64,000 nt of DNA from Gottfriedia sp049568075 (GCA_049568075.1 CP144911.1); one strand, 5' to 3'; shown: positions 25,784 through 38,619, numbered from the stretch's first letter. A program made the numbers and translations. Notes: generated by a model from the letters alone, not told the origin.

Positions 25784-27073
25784 CTAATTCGATGACTGTC
25801 CTACATCGCCTGAATTCTCATTTTCATCAGTTTGAGCAGATTTTTTATCAGTAATTTCAATCGTTATTGTATCAAACTCTAAACTATATATAACTCCTTT
25901 AGGGCCGGTAATAGTAAGCGCTACATCTCTAGTTCCTGGATCTAGTCCATTAACTTTTGCTGTAATATTTAAATCGCTTGGATTAATCGCATCCAAGTCA
26001 TCCTTAAATCCCTTAGCAGTAACTACTACTTTTCCTAATGGAGGCTTAGTAAACTTATATTCAAATTGATTATTTTCACCCACTAAATTAATAGGGATAT
26101 TACTAAATTTCTTTTCCGTTTCTTGATCAAAATTAACGTCTACATTAATCGTGCTAGAGTCAACTCTAAATGCTCCATTTGGCGTAGGTACATTAACTTC
26201 ATATGTACCACTTTGATTAAATGAAGATATGTCAACTGGCACTTCTATAGGACCGTTAAACTTGTCCAACCAATCTTTAGACGCATAAATTCTTATTGCA
26301 TCAACTTTACTAGCAAGACTACTTAGTTTTAAACCATCCTTAAGTGTTCCTGTTTGCACTAACTTAATCGGGAAGCTAGCACTTTCAGAAACAATAGGGA
26401 CAGTTACTTCAACTTTTCTTGGACTTGTAGTGAACGGAAGTTGAACACCTTTTTTATTGTATAATCTAACAGGTAACACCTGACTAAATGTCTGATTCGC
26501 ATCAGTAACATCCACACCAACAGTTGCATATGCCACTTGTGAAACTTCATCTCTTGATCCTACTATTGTCACTAAACCAGGTTTAACAATTGCATTTTCT
26601 GTCTTATAGCCATGTTTAATCCTTTTTTCATTTAGATAGACAACTTTAACTGAAACTGCTTTTTCAATTTTTTCATTAATTGTCACTCTAACTGTTCTTG
26701 GTTTAATAGTTGCCTTTATTTTATCTGAAATATTTCTAATTTTTAAAGGAACTTCATATGTACCTAAAGCATAAGAAGTTAGATCCAAATATACTTCAAA
26801 ATCCTTCTTCATTTCAGCAGTTTTTACAATACTATTTGGTCCATCTAATTGCACTGAAACATTCTTTGGAATTCCAGTTACAATTAGATTACGTTGATCG
26901 TAAATAGGTGTCACTGGTACGTCTCGCACTAATTCTTTATTATTAACAAACGGTATGTCTCCTAATCCCGATGTACTTGATTGTGGAACTAGATTGACAG
27001 ACATGAAAAGTAATAATGTTACTAGTAAAGCGATTCCTCTTAATATCCAACGATTATCCATAAAATTATCCAT
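25784..27073 (-). CDS. cdaR: CdaA regulatory protein CdaR (YbbR-domain)
   Basis: 429 residues: a single N-terminal TM anchor (ILRGIALLVTLLLFMSVNLV) and four tandem extracellular YbbR domains, the last ending near residue 405, then an Asp/Glu/Asn-rich tail. It binds and modulates the membrane diadenylate cyclase. It overlaps cdaA by 8 nt. The first ATG is kept because AGGTG precedes it; a second in-frame ATG is four codons on. Confidence 0.93.
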   Translation of the reverse strand: MDNFMDNRWILRGIALLVTLLLFMSVNLVPQSSTSGLGDIPFVNNKELVRDVPVTPIYDQRNLIVTGIPKNVSVQLDGPNSIVKTAEMKKDFEVYLDLTSYALGTYEVPLKIRNISDKIKATIKPRTVRVTINEKIEKAVSVKVVYLNEKRIKHGYKTENAIVKPGLVTIVGSRDEVSQVAYATVGVDVTDANQTFSQVLPVRLYNKKGVQLPFTTSPRKVEVTVPIVSESASFPIKLVQTGTLKDGLKLSSLASKVDAIRIYASKDWLDKFNGPIEVPVDISSFNQSGTYEVNVPTPNGAFRVDSSTINVDVNFDQETEKKFSNIPINLVGENNQFEYKFTKPPLGKVVVTAKGFKDDLDAINPSDLNITAKVNGLDPGTRDVALTITGPKGVIYSLEFDTITIEITDKKSAQTDENENSGDVGQSSN

Positions 27074-27884
27074 TACGTTTCACCTTCCAATTCCATTTAG
27101 ATGTAGTGGACTCTTCTGGTGATTTTAGTTCAGTATTTAATAAGTTTATAAGCTCGTCTTTTGATAATTCTCTATATAGGTTTCCATTCCTTGCTACTGA
27201 AACTGCACCTGTTTCCTCAGAAACTACTATCGTAATACTGTCAGTAACTTCACTGATACCGACTGCTGCTCGATGTCTCGTTCCTAATTCCTTTGAAATA
27301 AATGCACTCTCAGACAAAGGTAAATAGCAGGCTGCTGCTGTTATCTTTTCACCTTGTATAATTACCGCTCCGTCATGTAGTGGTGTATTTGGTATAAAGA
27401 TATTAATTAATAATTCTGATGATAAATTAGCATTCATACGAATACCAGACTCTATGTAGTCACCCATACCTGTTTGTCTCTCAAATGAAATAAGTGCACC
27501 TATTCTTCGTTTAGCCATGTATTCAGTGGCTTTTGCAATGTTCTCAACAATATCATTTCGGTCATTAATCCCACTACCTGTCGTTCTAGAGAAGAAACGG
27601 CCACGTCCAAGCTGTTCTAGTGCTCTCCTTAATTCTGGTTGAAAGATAATAATAACCGCCAAGAATCCCCATGTTAATGCTTGATCCATTAAAAATTGTA
27701 AAGTATGCAAGCCAAATAGGCTGCTTAATACTTTTACGACAATAATGATTGTTACACCTTTTAAGAGTTGGACTGCCTTCGTCCCTTGAATAATGATAAT
27801 TAATCTATATATAACAAACCAGACTATTAGGATATCTAATCCATTCTGTAAATACTGTAAAAAATTTATATGTAAAGAAGGCAT
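27066..27884 (-). CDS. cdaA: Diadenylate cyclase CdaA
   Basis: 272 residues: three N-terminal TM helices and a DAC domain with DGAVII and GTRHRAAVGISE catalytic motifs. It makes c-di-AMP from two ATP, the essential second messenger for potassium and osmotic control. GGAGGG precedes the ATG. It is the first gene of the operon with cdaR and glmM. In B. subtilis sigW-rsiW lie upstream; here rocF does. Confidence 0.97.
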   Translation of the reverse strand: MPSLHINFLQYLQNGLDILIVWFVIYRLIIIIQGTKAVQLLKGVTIIIVVKVLSSLFGLHTLQFLMDQALTWGFLAVIIIFQPELRRALEQLGRGRFFSRTTGSGINDRNDIVENIAKATEYMAKRRIGALISFERQTGMGDYIESGIRMNANLSSELLINIFIPNTPLHDGAVIIQGEKITAAACYLPLSESAFISKELGTRHRAAVGISEVTDSITIVVSEETGAVSVARNGNLYRELSKDELINLLNTELKSPEESTTSKWNWKVKRNG

Positions 27885-27927
27885 CTTTTACCCTCCAAAT
27901 TCTATAGAATAAAACTGTATCTTGAGT

Positions 27928-27933
27928 ATTATA
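27928..27933 (-). promoter_or_regulatory. -10 box of the cdaA operon
   Basis: Consensus TATAAT in a GGTATAATAC context 44 nt upstream of cdaA. The -35 region is weak (TTTTGT at 17 bp). The remaining gap to 28118 is AT-rich with no further element seen. Confidence 0.55.
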
Positions 27934-28118
27934 CCATATTTTTGCAATACACAAAATTTGTGAGTTATTAATTATATTAACAATACTTTAACGACTATTT
28001 TAGTTATATTAAACAAAATTACAGAATTATATATGTTGTTATCTAAATTCGTAGAAGAATAACCAACAATTATTTCTTTCTTGAAGGACAGTCCCAAACG
28101 GTTTTTATAAAAACAAAA

Positions 28119-28138
28119 AAGCTAGCGAATGCTAGCTT
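28119..28138 (-). terminator. Hairpin terminator upstream of the cdaA operon
   Basis: AAGCTAGC-GAAT-GCTAGCTT with a T run on the minus strand. It lies 0.33 kb beyond rocF and isolates the cdaA promoter from rocF read-through. Confidence 0.75.
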
Positions 28139-28201
28139 CTTGTAGTTGAAAAACAACCTAGTCAATTATATAGAAAATTTTCGTAAAAGGAGTAGAGTGA
28201 T

Positions 28202-28284
28202 GTTGATTTCCACTACAGGATGCTCGCTTTCCATGGGGCGAGACCTATCCCATAGGAGTCGAGCATCCTTTCGTTCCAATCAAC
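28202..28284. repeat. Short dispersed Bacillus-type palindromic element
   Basis: Ends GTTGATT / AATCAAC. Inner arms GGATGCTCG (28218-28226) and CGAGCATCC (28260-28268), with CTTTCCATGGGGCGAGACC between. The GTTGATTTCC...TCGCTTTCC...CCAATCAAC pattern matches intergenic elements I know from many Bacillaceae genomes. It is likely a degenerate MITE-like unit in the 587-bp rocF-cdaA gap. Confidence 0.6.
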
Positions 28285-28471
28285 TTATTCATAAAAAAAG
28301 TCTGCATTAAATATCTAATCAAATACCCTTTACTTAGTGTAATCTAACATTTGTTTATAAATCAGTTTGTAGGTGGTCAATTAAGATCTAAGCATTGTAA
28401 TCAATAGCCATAATTTGTTTGAACATTGACTACGCAACTTTAATCTCTCTTTAGTGAATTTTATTTAATAA

Positions 28472-29371
28472 TTATAGTAACTTCTCACCTAATAATGAGC
28501 CTATTAATGCAACGGCTACGATTGCTGTTCTATTTCTTTCGTCTAAAATTGGATTAACTTCTACGAATTCAATAGAAGTAATGATATCAGCATCAGATAA
28601 CATTTCCATTGCTAAGTGACCTTCTCTATAAGTGATTCCTCCAGGAACAGGTGTGCCCACTCCAGGAACGTGAATTGGATCTAATCCATCAAGATCTAAT
28701 GATAAGTGTACACCGTCACACCCTTTTAAGTGGTCAATGCTTTCTTCCATTACTTTTGTCATTCCTAATTTATCAATTTCATGCATTGTATAAACTTTAA
28801 TTCCTAATTCTTTAATAATTGCTCTTTCACCTTCATCAAGATCACGTGCGCCAATAATGATCACGTTCTCTGGTTTTACTTTAGGGAAGTAACCACCTAT
28901 TTTCGTTAATAAATCGTGGCCATGACCTAAAGAAACAGCTAATGACATACCATGAATATTACCAGAAGGAGATGTTTCAGCAGTATTTAAATCTCCATGT
29001 GCATCAAACCAAATTAATCCTAGATTATTATAATGTTTTGATACACCTGCTAATGTACCGATTGCAATACTATGATCACCGCCAAGTACTAGTGGCATTC
29101 TATTTCTTTTAATAACTTCATCTACTTCAGCAGCAAGCTTTTCACATGTTTCTTTTACAGATTTTAAGTTCTTTAAATTATGTTCTGAATTATCTTCTTT
29201 AACAGGTGTACGTTCTACTAAAATATCGCCTAAGTCTTCTACTTGATAAGACATTCTTTCAATACGTTCGTGTAATTGTGCATATCTAATTGCACTTGGT
29301 CCCATATCTACTCCACGTCTAGTTTGTCCTAAATCTAGTGGTACTCCAATAATTGAAATATCTTTTAACAT
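28472..29371 (-). CDS. rocF: Arginase
   Basis: 299 residues. It hydrolyses arginine to ornithine and urea, the entry to arginine catabolism. The binuclear Mn site motifs are complete: GGDHSIAIG, DAHGDLN and SLDLDGLDPIHVPG. ATG 29371 is preferred over the upstream in-frame start because GGGGGA lies 10 nt before it. A cre-like site lies upstream. It is convergent with nothing and is followed by a palindromic repeat and the cdaA operon. Confidence 0.96.
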   Translation of the reverse strand: MLKDISIIGVPLDLGQTRRGVDMGPSAIRYAQLHERIERMSYQVEDLGDILVERTPVKEDNSEHNLKNLKSVKETCEKLAAEVDEVIKRNRMPLVLGGDHSIAIGTLAGVSKHYNNLGLIWFDAHGDLNTAETSPSGNIHGMSLAVSLGHGHDLLTKIGGYFPKVKPENVIIIGARDLDEGERAIIKELGIKVYTMHEIDKLGMTKVMEESIDHLKGCDGVHLSLDLDGLDPIHVPGVGTPVPGGITYREGHLAMEMLSDADIITSIEFVEVNPILDERNRTAIVAVALIGSLLGEKLL

Positions 29372-29401
29372 TTTTATTTCCCCCATCTATGAATTCATAA
29401 A

Positions 29402-29415
29402 AGAAAACGCTTACT
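29402..29415. promoter_or_regulatory. Candidate cre (CcpA) site upstream of rocF
   Basis: AGAAAACGCTTACT matches the cre core (WAANCGNTNWC) except at the two outer bases. It lies about 30 nt upstream of rocF, where CcpA would block transcription when glucose is present. Confidence 0.4.
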
Positions 29416-29570
29416 TGATTTTGAAAAAATATAATTTTTTGGCTGTTAAAGTTATTAATTATATTAATAGTTTAAATCTTTTGAAACAAATGGGTCAACT
29501 CGACATTTTTTTGTATACATATGCATTTTTAGCTTTTGAATTACTATATCATATGATTATATACAACAAA

Positions 29571-29596
29571 AAACCTTAGTCAAATGACTAAGGTTT
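29571..29596 (-). terminator. Terminator of the rRNA-tRNA operon
   Basis: 12-bp arms AAACCTTAGTCA / TGACTAAGGTTT directly after tRNA-Ala, T-rich on the minus strand. Confidence 0.9.
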
Positions 29597-29610
29597 AACT
29601 TTATGTATAT

Positions 29611-29686
29611 TGGTGGAGCCTAGCGGGATCGAACCGCTGACCTCCTGCGTGCAAGGCAGGCGCTCTCCCAGCTGAGCTAAGGCCCC
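29611..29686 (-). tRNA. tRNA-Ala(UGC)
   Basis: Reads GGGGCCTTAGCTCAGCTGGG at the 5' end, anticodon loop CTTGCAC, T loop GGTTCGATCC, encoded CCA. It is the last gene of the tRNA array. Confidence 0.97.
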
Positions 29687-29706
29687 ACTATTTATGTATA
29701 TGCGAA

Positions 29707-29781
29707 TGGAGCGGAAGACGGGGCTCGAACCCGCGACCCCAACCTTGGCAAGGTTGTATTCTACCACTGAACTACTTCCGC
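29707..29781 (-). tRNA. tRNA-Gly(GCC)
   Basis: GCGGAAGTAGTTCAGTGG 5' end, anticodon loop TTGCCAA, GGTTCGAGCC T arm, encoded CCA. Confidence 0.97.
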
Positions 29782-29797
29782 ACATAAAAAAAAAGAG

Positions 29798-29870
29798 TGA
29801 GCCATGAAGGATTCGAACCTTCGACCCTCTGATTAAAAGTCAGATGCTCTACCTACTGAGCTAATGGCTC
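29798..29870 (-). tRNA. tRNA-Lys(UUU), CCA not encoded
   Basis: GAGCCATTAGCTCAGTAGG 5' end, anticodon loop CTTTTAA, acceptor closes with ATGGCTC-A. The next bases are CTC, so CCA must be added by nucleotidyltransferase. Confidence 0.96.
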
Positions 29871-29898
29871 GTAATAAAATTACGATAAAATAAAAAAA

Positions 29899-29973
29899 TG
29901 GCTGGGCTACCTGGATTCGAACCAGGGCATGACGGAATCAAAATCCGTTGCCTTACCGCTTGGCTATAGCCCA
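29899..29973 (-). tRNA. tRNA-Gln(UUG)
   Basis: TGGGCTATAGCCAAGCGG 5' end, anticodon loop TTTTGAT, T arm GGTTCGAATCC, encoded CCA. Confidence 0.96.
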
Positions 29974-29981
29974 ACAATAAA

Positions 29982-30066
29982 TGGTGGAGGGGGACGGATT
30001 CGAACCGCCGAACCCACAGGGAGCGGATTTACAGTCCGCCGCGTTTAGCCACTTCGCTACCCCTCC
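29982..30066 (-). tRNA. tRNA-Tyr(GUA)
   Basis: An 85-nt class II tRNA with a long variable arm. GGAGGGGTAGCGAAGTGG 5' end, anticodon loop CTGTAAA, encoded CCA. Confidence 0.97.
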
Positions 30067-30084
30067 GGTATTTATTAAATTAGA

Positions 30085-30160
30085 TGGTGGAGGATGACGG
30101 GCTCGAACCGCCGACCCCCTGCTTGTAAGGCAGGTGCTCTCCCAGCTGAGCTAATCCTCC
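30085..30160 (-). tRNA. tRNA-Val(UAC)
   Basis: GGAGGATTAGCTCAGCTGGG 5' end, anticodon loop CTTACAA, encoded CCA. Confidence 0.97.
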
Positions 30161-30170
30161 GTAATATAAA

Positions 30171-30245
30171 TGGTGACCCGTACGGGACTCGAACCCGTGT
30201 TACCGCCGTGAAAGGGCGGTGTCTTAACCGCTTGACCAACGGGCC
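30171..30245 (-). tRNA. tRNA-Glu(UUC)
   Basis: GGCCCGTTGGTCAAGCGG 5' end, anticodon loop CTTTCAC, T arm GGTTCGAGTCC, encoded CCA. Confidence 0.97.
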
Positions 30246-30261
30246 AGTACAACTTTTCCTA

Positions 30262-30334
30262 AGCTTCCAACCGGGCTCGAACCGGTGACCTCTTCCTTAC
30301 CATGGAAGTACTCTGCCTGCTGAGCTATGGAAGC
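30262..30334 (-). tRNA. tRNA-Thr(GGU), CCA not encoded
   Basis: GCTTCCATAGCTCAGCAGG 5' end, anticodon loop ATGGTAA, acceptor closes TGGAAGC-T. The following bases are TAG, not CCA. Confidence 0.95.
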
Positions 30335-30347
30335 ATTAAGTTAAAAA

Positions 30348-30422
30348 TGGCTCCGCAGGTAGGGTTCGAACCTACGACCACTCGGTTAACAGCCGAGTGC
30401 TCTACCACTGAGCTACTGCGGA
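30348..30422 (-). tRNA. tRNA-Asn(GUU)
   Basis: TCCGCAGTAGCTCAGTGG 5' end, anticodon loop CTGTTAA, encoded CCA. It is the first tRNA after 5S rRNA. Confidence 0.97.
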
Positions 30423-30434
30423 ATAAACTTAAAA

Positions 30435-30550
30435 CCAAGCGACGTTCTACTCTCACAGGGGGAAACCCCCAACTACCATCGACGCTGAAGAGCTTAACTG
30501 CCGTGTTCGGTATGGGAACGGGTGTGACCTCTTCGCTATCATCACTTGAT
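30435..30550 (-). rRNA. rrf: 5S rRNA
   Basis: Contains the conserved GAAGAGGTCACACCCGTTCC and AACACGGCAGTTAAGCTCTT segments and the CCCCC/GGGGG helix. About 116 nt; edges approximate. It lies between 23S and tRNA-Asn. Confidence 0.95.
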
Positions 30551-30638
30551 TCATTTTATTTAGGACATTAATTATTATATCAAATTTCATTTAAAAGTCA
30601 ATAACTTTTATGAATTTTTTTATAAAACTTATACCCTC

Positions 30639-30657
30639 AAAACTAGATAATGTCATT
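30639..30657 (-). other. Pre-23S processing stem, 3' strand
   Basis: 19 nt perfectly complementary to 33646-33664 on the other side of 23S. Together they form the long-range helix cut by RNase III/Mini-III to release 23S. Confidence 0.8.
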
Positions 30658-30669
30658 ATCAAACTTGTT

Positions 30670-33606
<2,937 letters not shown>

Positions 33607-33645
33607 ATTTTAAAACTAATTGAATTAAACTTACGCAGTTTAATG

Positions 33646-33664
33646 AATGACATTATCTAGTTTT
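33646..33664 (-). other. Pre-23S processing stem, 5' strand
   Basis: Partner of 30639-30657. The 16S-23S spacer (33607-33756) carries no tRNA, only this stem, the 16S stem (33693-33707) and short hairpins. Confidence 0.8.
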
Positions 33665-33692
33665 CAAGGTACAAAGTTGAGAGTGAACTCTC

Positions 33693-33707
33693 AAAACTAA
33701 ACAAAAC
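33693..33707 (-). other. Pre-16S processing stem, 3' strand
   Basis: AAAACTAAACAAAAC is the exact reverse complement of 35364-35378 upstream of 16S. The pair brackets 16S rRNA. Confidence 0.75.
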
Positions 33708-33755
33708 AATGAAGAAACATTTTCATACATGAACCATCGGTTCATGATGTCTCCA

Positions 33756-35308
<1,553 letters not shown>

Positions 35309-35363
35309 AGTTAAGTTTAAATCTTGTATTGCTCAAAAAACTAATAATTGACGTTTACTTCAT

Positions 35364-35378
35364 GTTTTGTTTAGTTTT
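35364..35378 (-). other. Pre-16S processing stem, 5' strand
   Basis: Pairs with 33693-33707. It lies between the proximal rrn promoter and the 16S 5' end. Confidence 0.75.
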
Positions 35379-35413
35379 CAAAGTTCACTTCATCGCTCGT
35401 AAGCGACTTTTTA

Positions 35414-35443
35414 ATATTACCATTTCGTAATATAGTCTGTCAA
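35414..35443 (-). promoter_or_regulatory. rrn promoter P2
   Basis: TTGACA (35438-35443), 18-bp spacer, TAATAT (35414-35419). Proximal promoter of the rRNA operon. Confidence 0.75.
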
Positions 35444-35507
35444 CATTTTTTAAAAATTATTTTTTAATTTGTTGAATCAGTTCTTGTTGTCGTTGAAGAC
35501 AAGAAAT

Positions 35508-35537
35508 AATATACCACGTATTCAAATATAACGTCAA
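35508..35537 (-). promoter_or_regulatory. rrn promoter P1
   Basis: TTGACG (35532-35537), 18-bp spacer, TATATT (35508-35513), about 95 bp upstream of P2. Tandem promoters are usual for Bacillus rrn operons. Confidence 0.7.
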
Positions 35538-35659
35538 CACAAAATATGATTTTTTTAAAAATCTTTTTCATGGACTAAATGAACAAGCCTCCTACTAATT
35601 GCGAAAATGGAAAGCAATTATACTTTTTACACTCTACACCATTATTTAAGTGAATCCTC

Positions 35660-35836
35660 TCACAGCGGTAATCTATTATACACTTCATATAAGATTTTCT
35701 TCTTTAGAATCATTTCATTTTTAACTCTTTCATTTAAGTTATGCGATGATAACTCTTTATCTAATTCATATAGCGAGCGTATTATGAGCGACTCGATCTC
35801 TAATACATGCTCCTTATTTAGAAGTATACCAAACAT
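35660..35836 (-). CDS. Hypothetical small helical protein (58 aa)
   Basis: From ATG 35836 (GGAG 8 nt upstream; a GTG three codons earlier is also open) the protein begins MFGILLNKEHVLEIESLIIR and is rich in Leu, Glu and Lys with a heptad-like pattern. It looks like a small two-helix protein. No family is recognised. It lies between the rrn promoters and the divergent pdaB gene. The good ribosome site and charged composition favour a real gene. Confidence 0.5.
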   Translation of the reverse strand: MFGILLNKEHVLEIESLIIRSLYELDKELSSHNLNERVKNEMILKKKILYEVYNRLPL

Positions 35837-35988
35837 AATTCCCACTCCATGGTACTTTCGTCTTTAAGAAAATCCCAGTTTTATTGTTCTAATACTTAAA
35901 ACATTTAATCATTTCGTTTTATAGCATACAAGCTTACTAAATCTCATATCCTTTATATAAGAACTTGGACAAGAAAGAAGGCGATTTT

Positions 35989-36756
35989 ATGCTTTTTTAC
36001 TTTTACATCACTTCAAAAAGGAAACTAAAGCAATTTTCTTTAATTACTATTATTGCATTTTTCACAGCTTGCTTAGTTTATATACAAGCACCTAAAACAT
36101 TTTCAACTTTTTCAACCAACAAAGGGCCAATGGCAATTTACAAAGGTGATGCCTCGCAAAAAAATGTAGCTCTTACTTTTGATATAAGCTGGGGCGATGA
36201 AAATGTACTCAAAGTTTTGGATGTATTACGAAATCAAAAAATTACGAATGCCACTTTTTTCTTATCTGCATCATGGGCAGAGCGACATCCAGAGATCGTT
36301 GAAACAATCGTTAAGCAAGGTCACGAGATTGGAACACTTGGGTATCGATATAAAAGCTACACCCAGCTAACTCCAGTTGAAATGCAAAGAGATTTAAATA
36401 ATTCAGCAGAAGTATTTAATCGTCTAGGCGTAAAAGATGTTAAGTTATTTAGACCACCAAATGGTGAATATAATAAAGAAGTTATAAAACTTGCTGCACG
36501 GAACAATCTTTCTGTGATTCATTGGAGTGTTAATACTGAAGACTGGAGAAATCCTGGAACAAATAAAATTGTTAAAAGCGTAGAAAATAATACTGATCCG
36601 GGCGACATCATTTTGCTTCATGCAAGTGATTCGGCACTTCAAACGCCAAAAGCATTGCCATTAATTTGGTCCTACTTAAAAGAAGAAGGATATAAAAACA
36701 TAACAGTTTCTCAAATGATATCTAATACTAAAACAAATATTAAAGTTGTAAAATAA
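35989..36756 (+). CDS. pdaB: Polysaccharide deacetylase PdaB (sporulation)
   Basis: 255 residues: an N-terminal TM/signal anchor (LITIIAFFTACLVYIQA) and a NodB-type deacetylase domain with VALTFDISWGDENV, NATFFLSASWAERHPE, HEIGTLGYRY, FRPPNGEYN and IHWSVNTEDWRNPG. PdaB is needed for long-term spore survival in B. subtilis. ATG 35989 follows GAAGG. The catalytic loop has the family's modified TFDISWGD in place of TFDDG, a normal PdaB feature. Confidence 0.93.
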   Translation: MLFYFYITSKRKLKQFSLITIIAFFTACLVYIQAPKTFSTFSTNKGPMAIYKGDASQKNVALTFDISWGDENVLKVLDVLRNQKITNATFFLSASWAERHPEIVETIVKQGHEIGTLGYRYKSYTQLTPVEMQRDLNNSAEVFNRLGVKDVKLFRPPNGEYNKEVIKLAARNNLSVIHWSVNTEDWRNPGTNKIVKSVENNTDPGDIILLHASDSALQTPKALPLIWSYLKEEGYKNITVSQMISNTKTNIKVVK

Positions 36757-36786
36757 AAAAGCTAAGAGAAATTTCTCTTAGCTTTT
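36757..36786 (+). terminator. Bidirectional terminator between pdaB and kbaA
   Basis: A 30-nt perfect palindrome with 15-bp arms. It also contains the kbaA stop codon, so it serves both convergent genes. Confidence 0.85.
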
Positions 36787-37365
36787 TAGTATTTTGTGTA
36801 GTGTTAATAACTGATACGCATTACAAATAAATAACGGTACTAACATTAGAATTAACCACGAAAGATCATTCTGTCTTAATGCAGGAACCCATTCAACGAT
36901 TGTAACGACAATCATAAAAAATAGTGCTGGAATAAACGCCCCTTTGTTTGTTTCTTTCATTTTTATATAAGAAACAATCAAACTACCTACTAAAAGTACT
37001 ATTGGGAATATTAAATAGACAGTAAAAGCTTCTCCATGCGCATACTCTTTAAATCGAAAATAAGCTAAATCAAATAGAGCTAATATGATTAATACAATTT
37101 GAACTGTATTCCATAATGACTTAAATAAGCCTAATCCGAATCTATGTATTGTCAAATATGCAAAGAATCCCATCTGACTTACAGCACTGAATACTAATCC
37201 TAATATAAATAAAAATGATACTTCTACTAGAAGTTTAATAAATCTACCATCTTGAACATAACCAAAATACTCTTTATATCCATAAAGAATACCCGTTAAG
37301 ATTGTTGCGATCCCACCAACTAGTAATGTTGTTAAAAATAATCGAACCAATTTCCGACTCGTCAT
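36778..37365 (-). CDS. kbaA: KinB-signalling activation protein KbaA
   Basis: 195 residues with six TM helices. The start (TSRKLVRLFLTTLLVGGIATI), the GLVFSAVSQMGFFAYLTIHRFGLG region and the VEWVPALRQND loop are typical. KbaA promotes KinB activity in the phosphorelay that starts sporulation. A GGGGGA motif lies about 11 nt before the ATG, longer than usual spacing. Unlike in B. subtilis there is no gerD between it and salA. Confidence 0.9.
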   Translation of the reverse strand: MTSRKLVRLFLTTLLVGGIATILTGILYGYKEYFGYVQDGRFIKLLVEVSFLFILGLVFSAVSQMGFFAYLTIHRFGLGLFKSLWNTVQIVLIILALFDLAYFRFKEYAHGEAFTVYLIFPIVLLVGSLIVSYIKMKETNKGAFIPALFFMIVVTIVEWVPALRQNDLSWLILMLVPLFICNAYQLLTLHKILKS

Positions 37366-37490
37366 TCGTTTCTTAATCCCCCGTTTTCACAAAGCTTCTG
37401 ATTTTCTTCTTAAATTAACGATTCATATAAAACTTTATTAACTATTTAATCAATATAAATACCCTAATAATTTAATTCATGTCTAAATAT

Positions 37491-37519
37491 TATCAATGGT
37501 TATCGTATAACCATTGATA
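37491..37519. repeat. Hairpin downstream of salA
   Basis: 13-bp arms TATCAATGGTTAT / ATAACCATTGATA with a 3-nt loop, 39 nt past salA. There is no T run on the minus strand, so it may protect or weakly terminate the salA transcript. Confidence 0.55.
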
Positions 37520-37557
37520 ACAAAAAACAAGCATACAAATTAAAAGGGTATTGTTTA

Positions 37558-38619
37558 TTATTTATTTAATACGATTTTTTCGACTACTTGCTCAGCAATC
37601 AACGTATAGATTTTACCAGTTGGGTGATCTTTATCATATATTGAAGGAGCAAAGTCCTCTTCATCCCAATCAGGCTGCTGTAAAGGTAATTGTCCTAATA
37701 GAGTTGTTTGAAGCTCTTTTGCAAGCCTTTCTCCTCCACCTTTACCAAAAACATACTCTTTTTCGCCAGTTTTTTTACTTTCAAAATAACTCATGTTTTC
37801 TACAACACCAATAATTTCATGATTTGTTTTTAATGCCATTACTCCCGCTCTAGCCGCAACAATTGAAGCTGTAGGATGTGGTGTTGTAACAATTATTTCC
37901 TTACAAGATGGTAACATGCTATGAACGTCTAACGCTACATCTCCAGTACCTGGTGGTAAATCTAGTAATAAATAATCTAAATCTCCCCATTCAACTTCTG
38001 TGAAAAACTGTTGTAGCATTTTACCAAGCATTGGACCTCTCCAAATAATTGGTGAATTATCTTCTACAAAGAATCCCATTGAAATAACCTTTACGCCAAA
38101 ACGATCGACTGGAATGATACGCTCACCCCTGATCACAGGTCTTGTCGTAATCCCCATCATATCCGGTACACTAAAGCCATAAATATCAGCATCTATTATA
38201 CCTACTTTTTTACCTAATCTTGCTAGAGAAACAGCTAAGTTTACAGAAACAGTTGATTTTCCTACTCCACCTTTTCCACTTGCGATCGCTAAAAATTGTA
38301 CTTTTTTATTATCTAATAGTGAAAGTGTTGAGTTTTCTTCATTGTCTTCAATAAACTGACCTTTTTCTTCTTCTGTAAATTCAGTAAATCGAATTCCAAC
38401 TGTATCAGCACCATTCTGCTTTAATAACTGAACAATTTGTGTTTGAATTTGCATTTGTTCAGCTGTGCCCGTTTTCAACAATGCAATTTTAACGCTTACA
38501 TGTTTCTTCTCTTCTTTTATCGATATTTCTTTAACAGCATCTAATTCTGCTAATGATTTATTTAAAAATGGCTCATTAATTGTACCTAAAAGTGATAATA
38601 CTTGTTCATTGGTAAGCAT
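37558..38619 (-). CDS. salA: Mrp/NBP35-type P-loop ATPase SalA
   Basis: 353 residues: an N-terminal MIP18-like domain (about 1-90) and a deviant Walker ATPase domain with GKGGVGKSTVSVNLA, the DADIYGFSVPDMMG loop and LLLDLPPGTGDVALD. It is an Mrp-type iron-sulfur carrier or, as in B. subtilis SalA, a regulator of exoprotease expression. The order cwlD-salA-kbaA matches Bacillus. The start has a GAGGTG Shine-Dalgarno. Confidence 0.93.
   Translation of the reverse strand: MLTNEQVLSLLGTINEPFLNKSLAELDAVKEISIKEEKKHVSVKIALLKTGTAEQMQIQTQIVQLLKQNGADTVGIRFTEFTEEEKGQFIEDNEENSTLSLLDNKKVQFLAIASGKGGVGKSTVSVNLAVSLARLGKKVGIIDADIYGFSVPDMMGITTRPVIRGERIIPVDRFGVKVISMGFFVEDNSPIIWRGPMLGKMLQQFFTEVEWGDLDYLLLDLPPGTGDVALDVHSMLPSCKEIIVTTPHPTASIVAARAGVMALKTNHEIIGVVENMSYFESKKTGEKEYVFGKGGGERLAKELQTTLLGQLPLQQPDWDEEDFAPSIYDKDHPTGKIYTLIAEQVVEKIVLNK

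Noticed and set aside
29588..30571. ORFs spanning the tRNA array and 5S rRNA
   Set aside because: Composed of tRNA and 5S sequence (for example repeated RVGFEPTT-like text from T arms), a known false-positive pattern.
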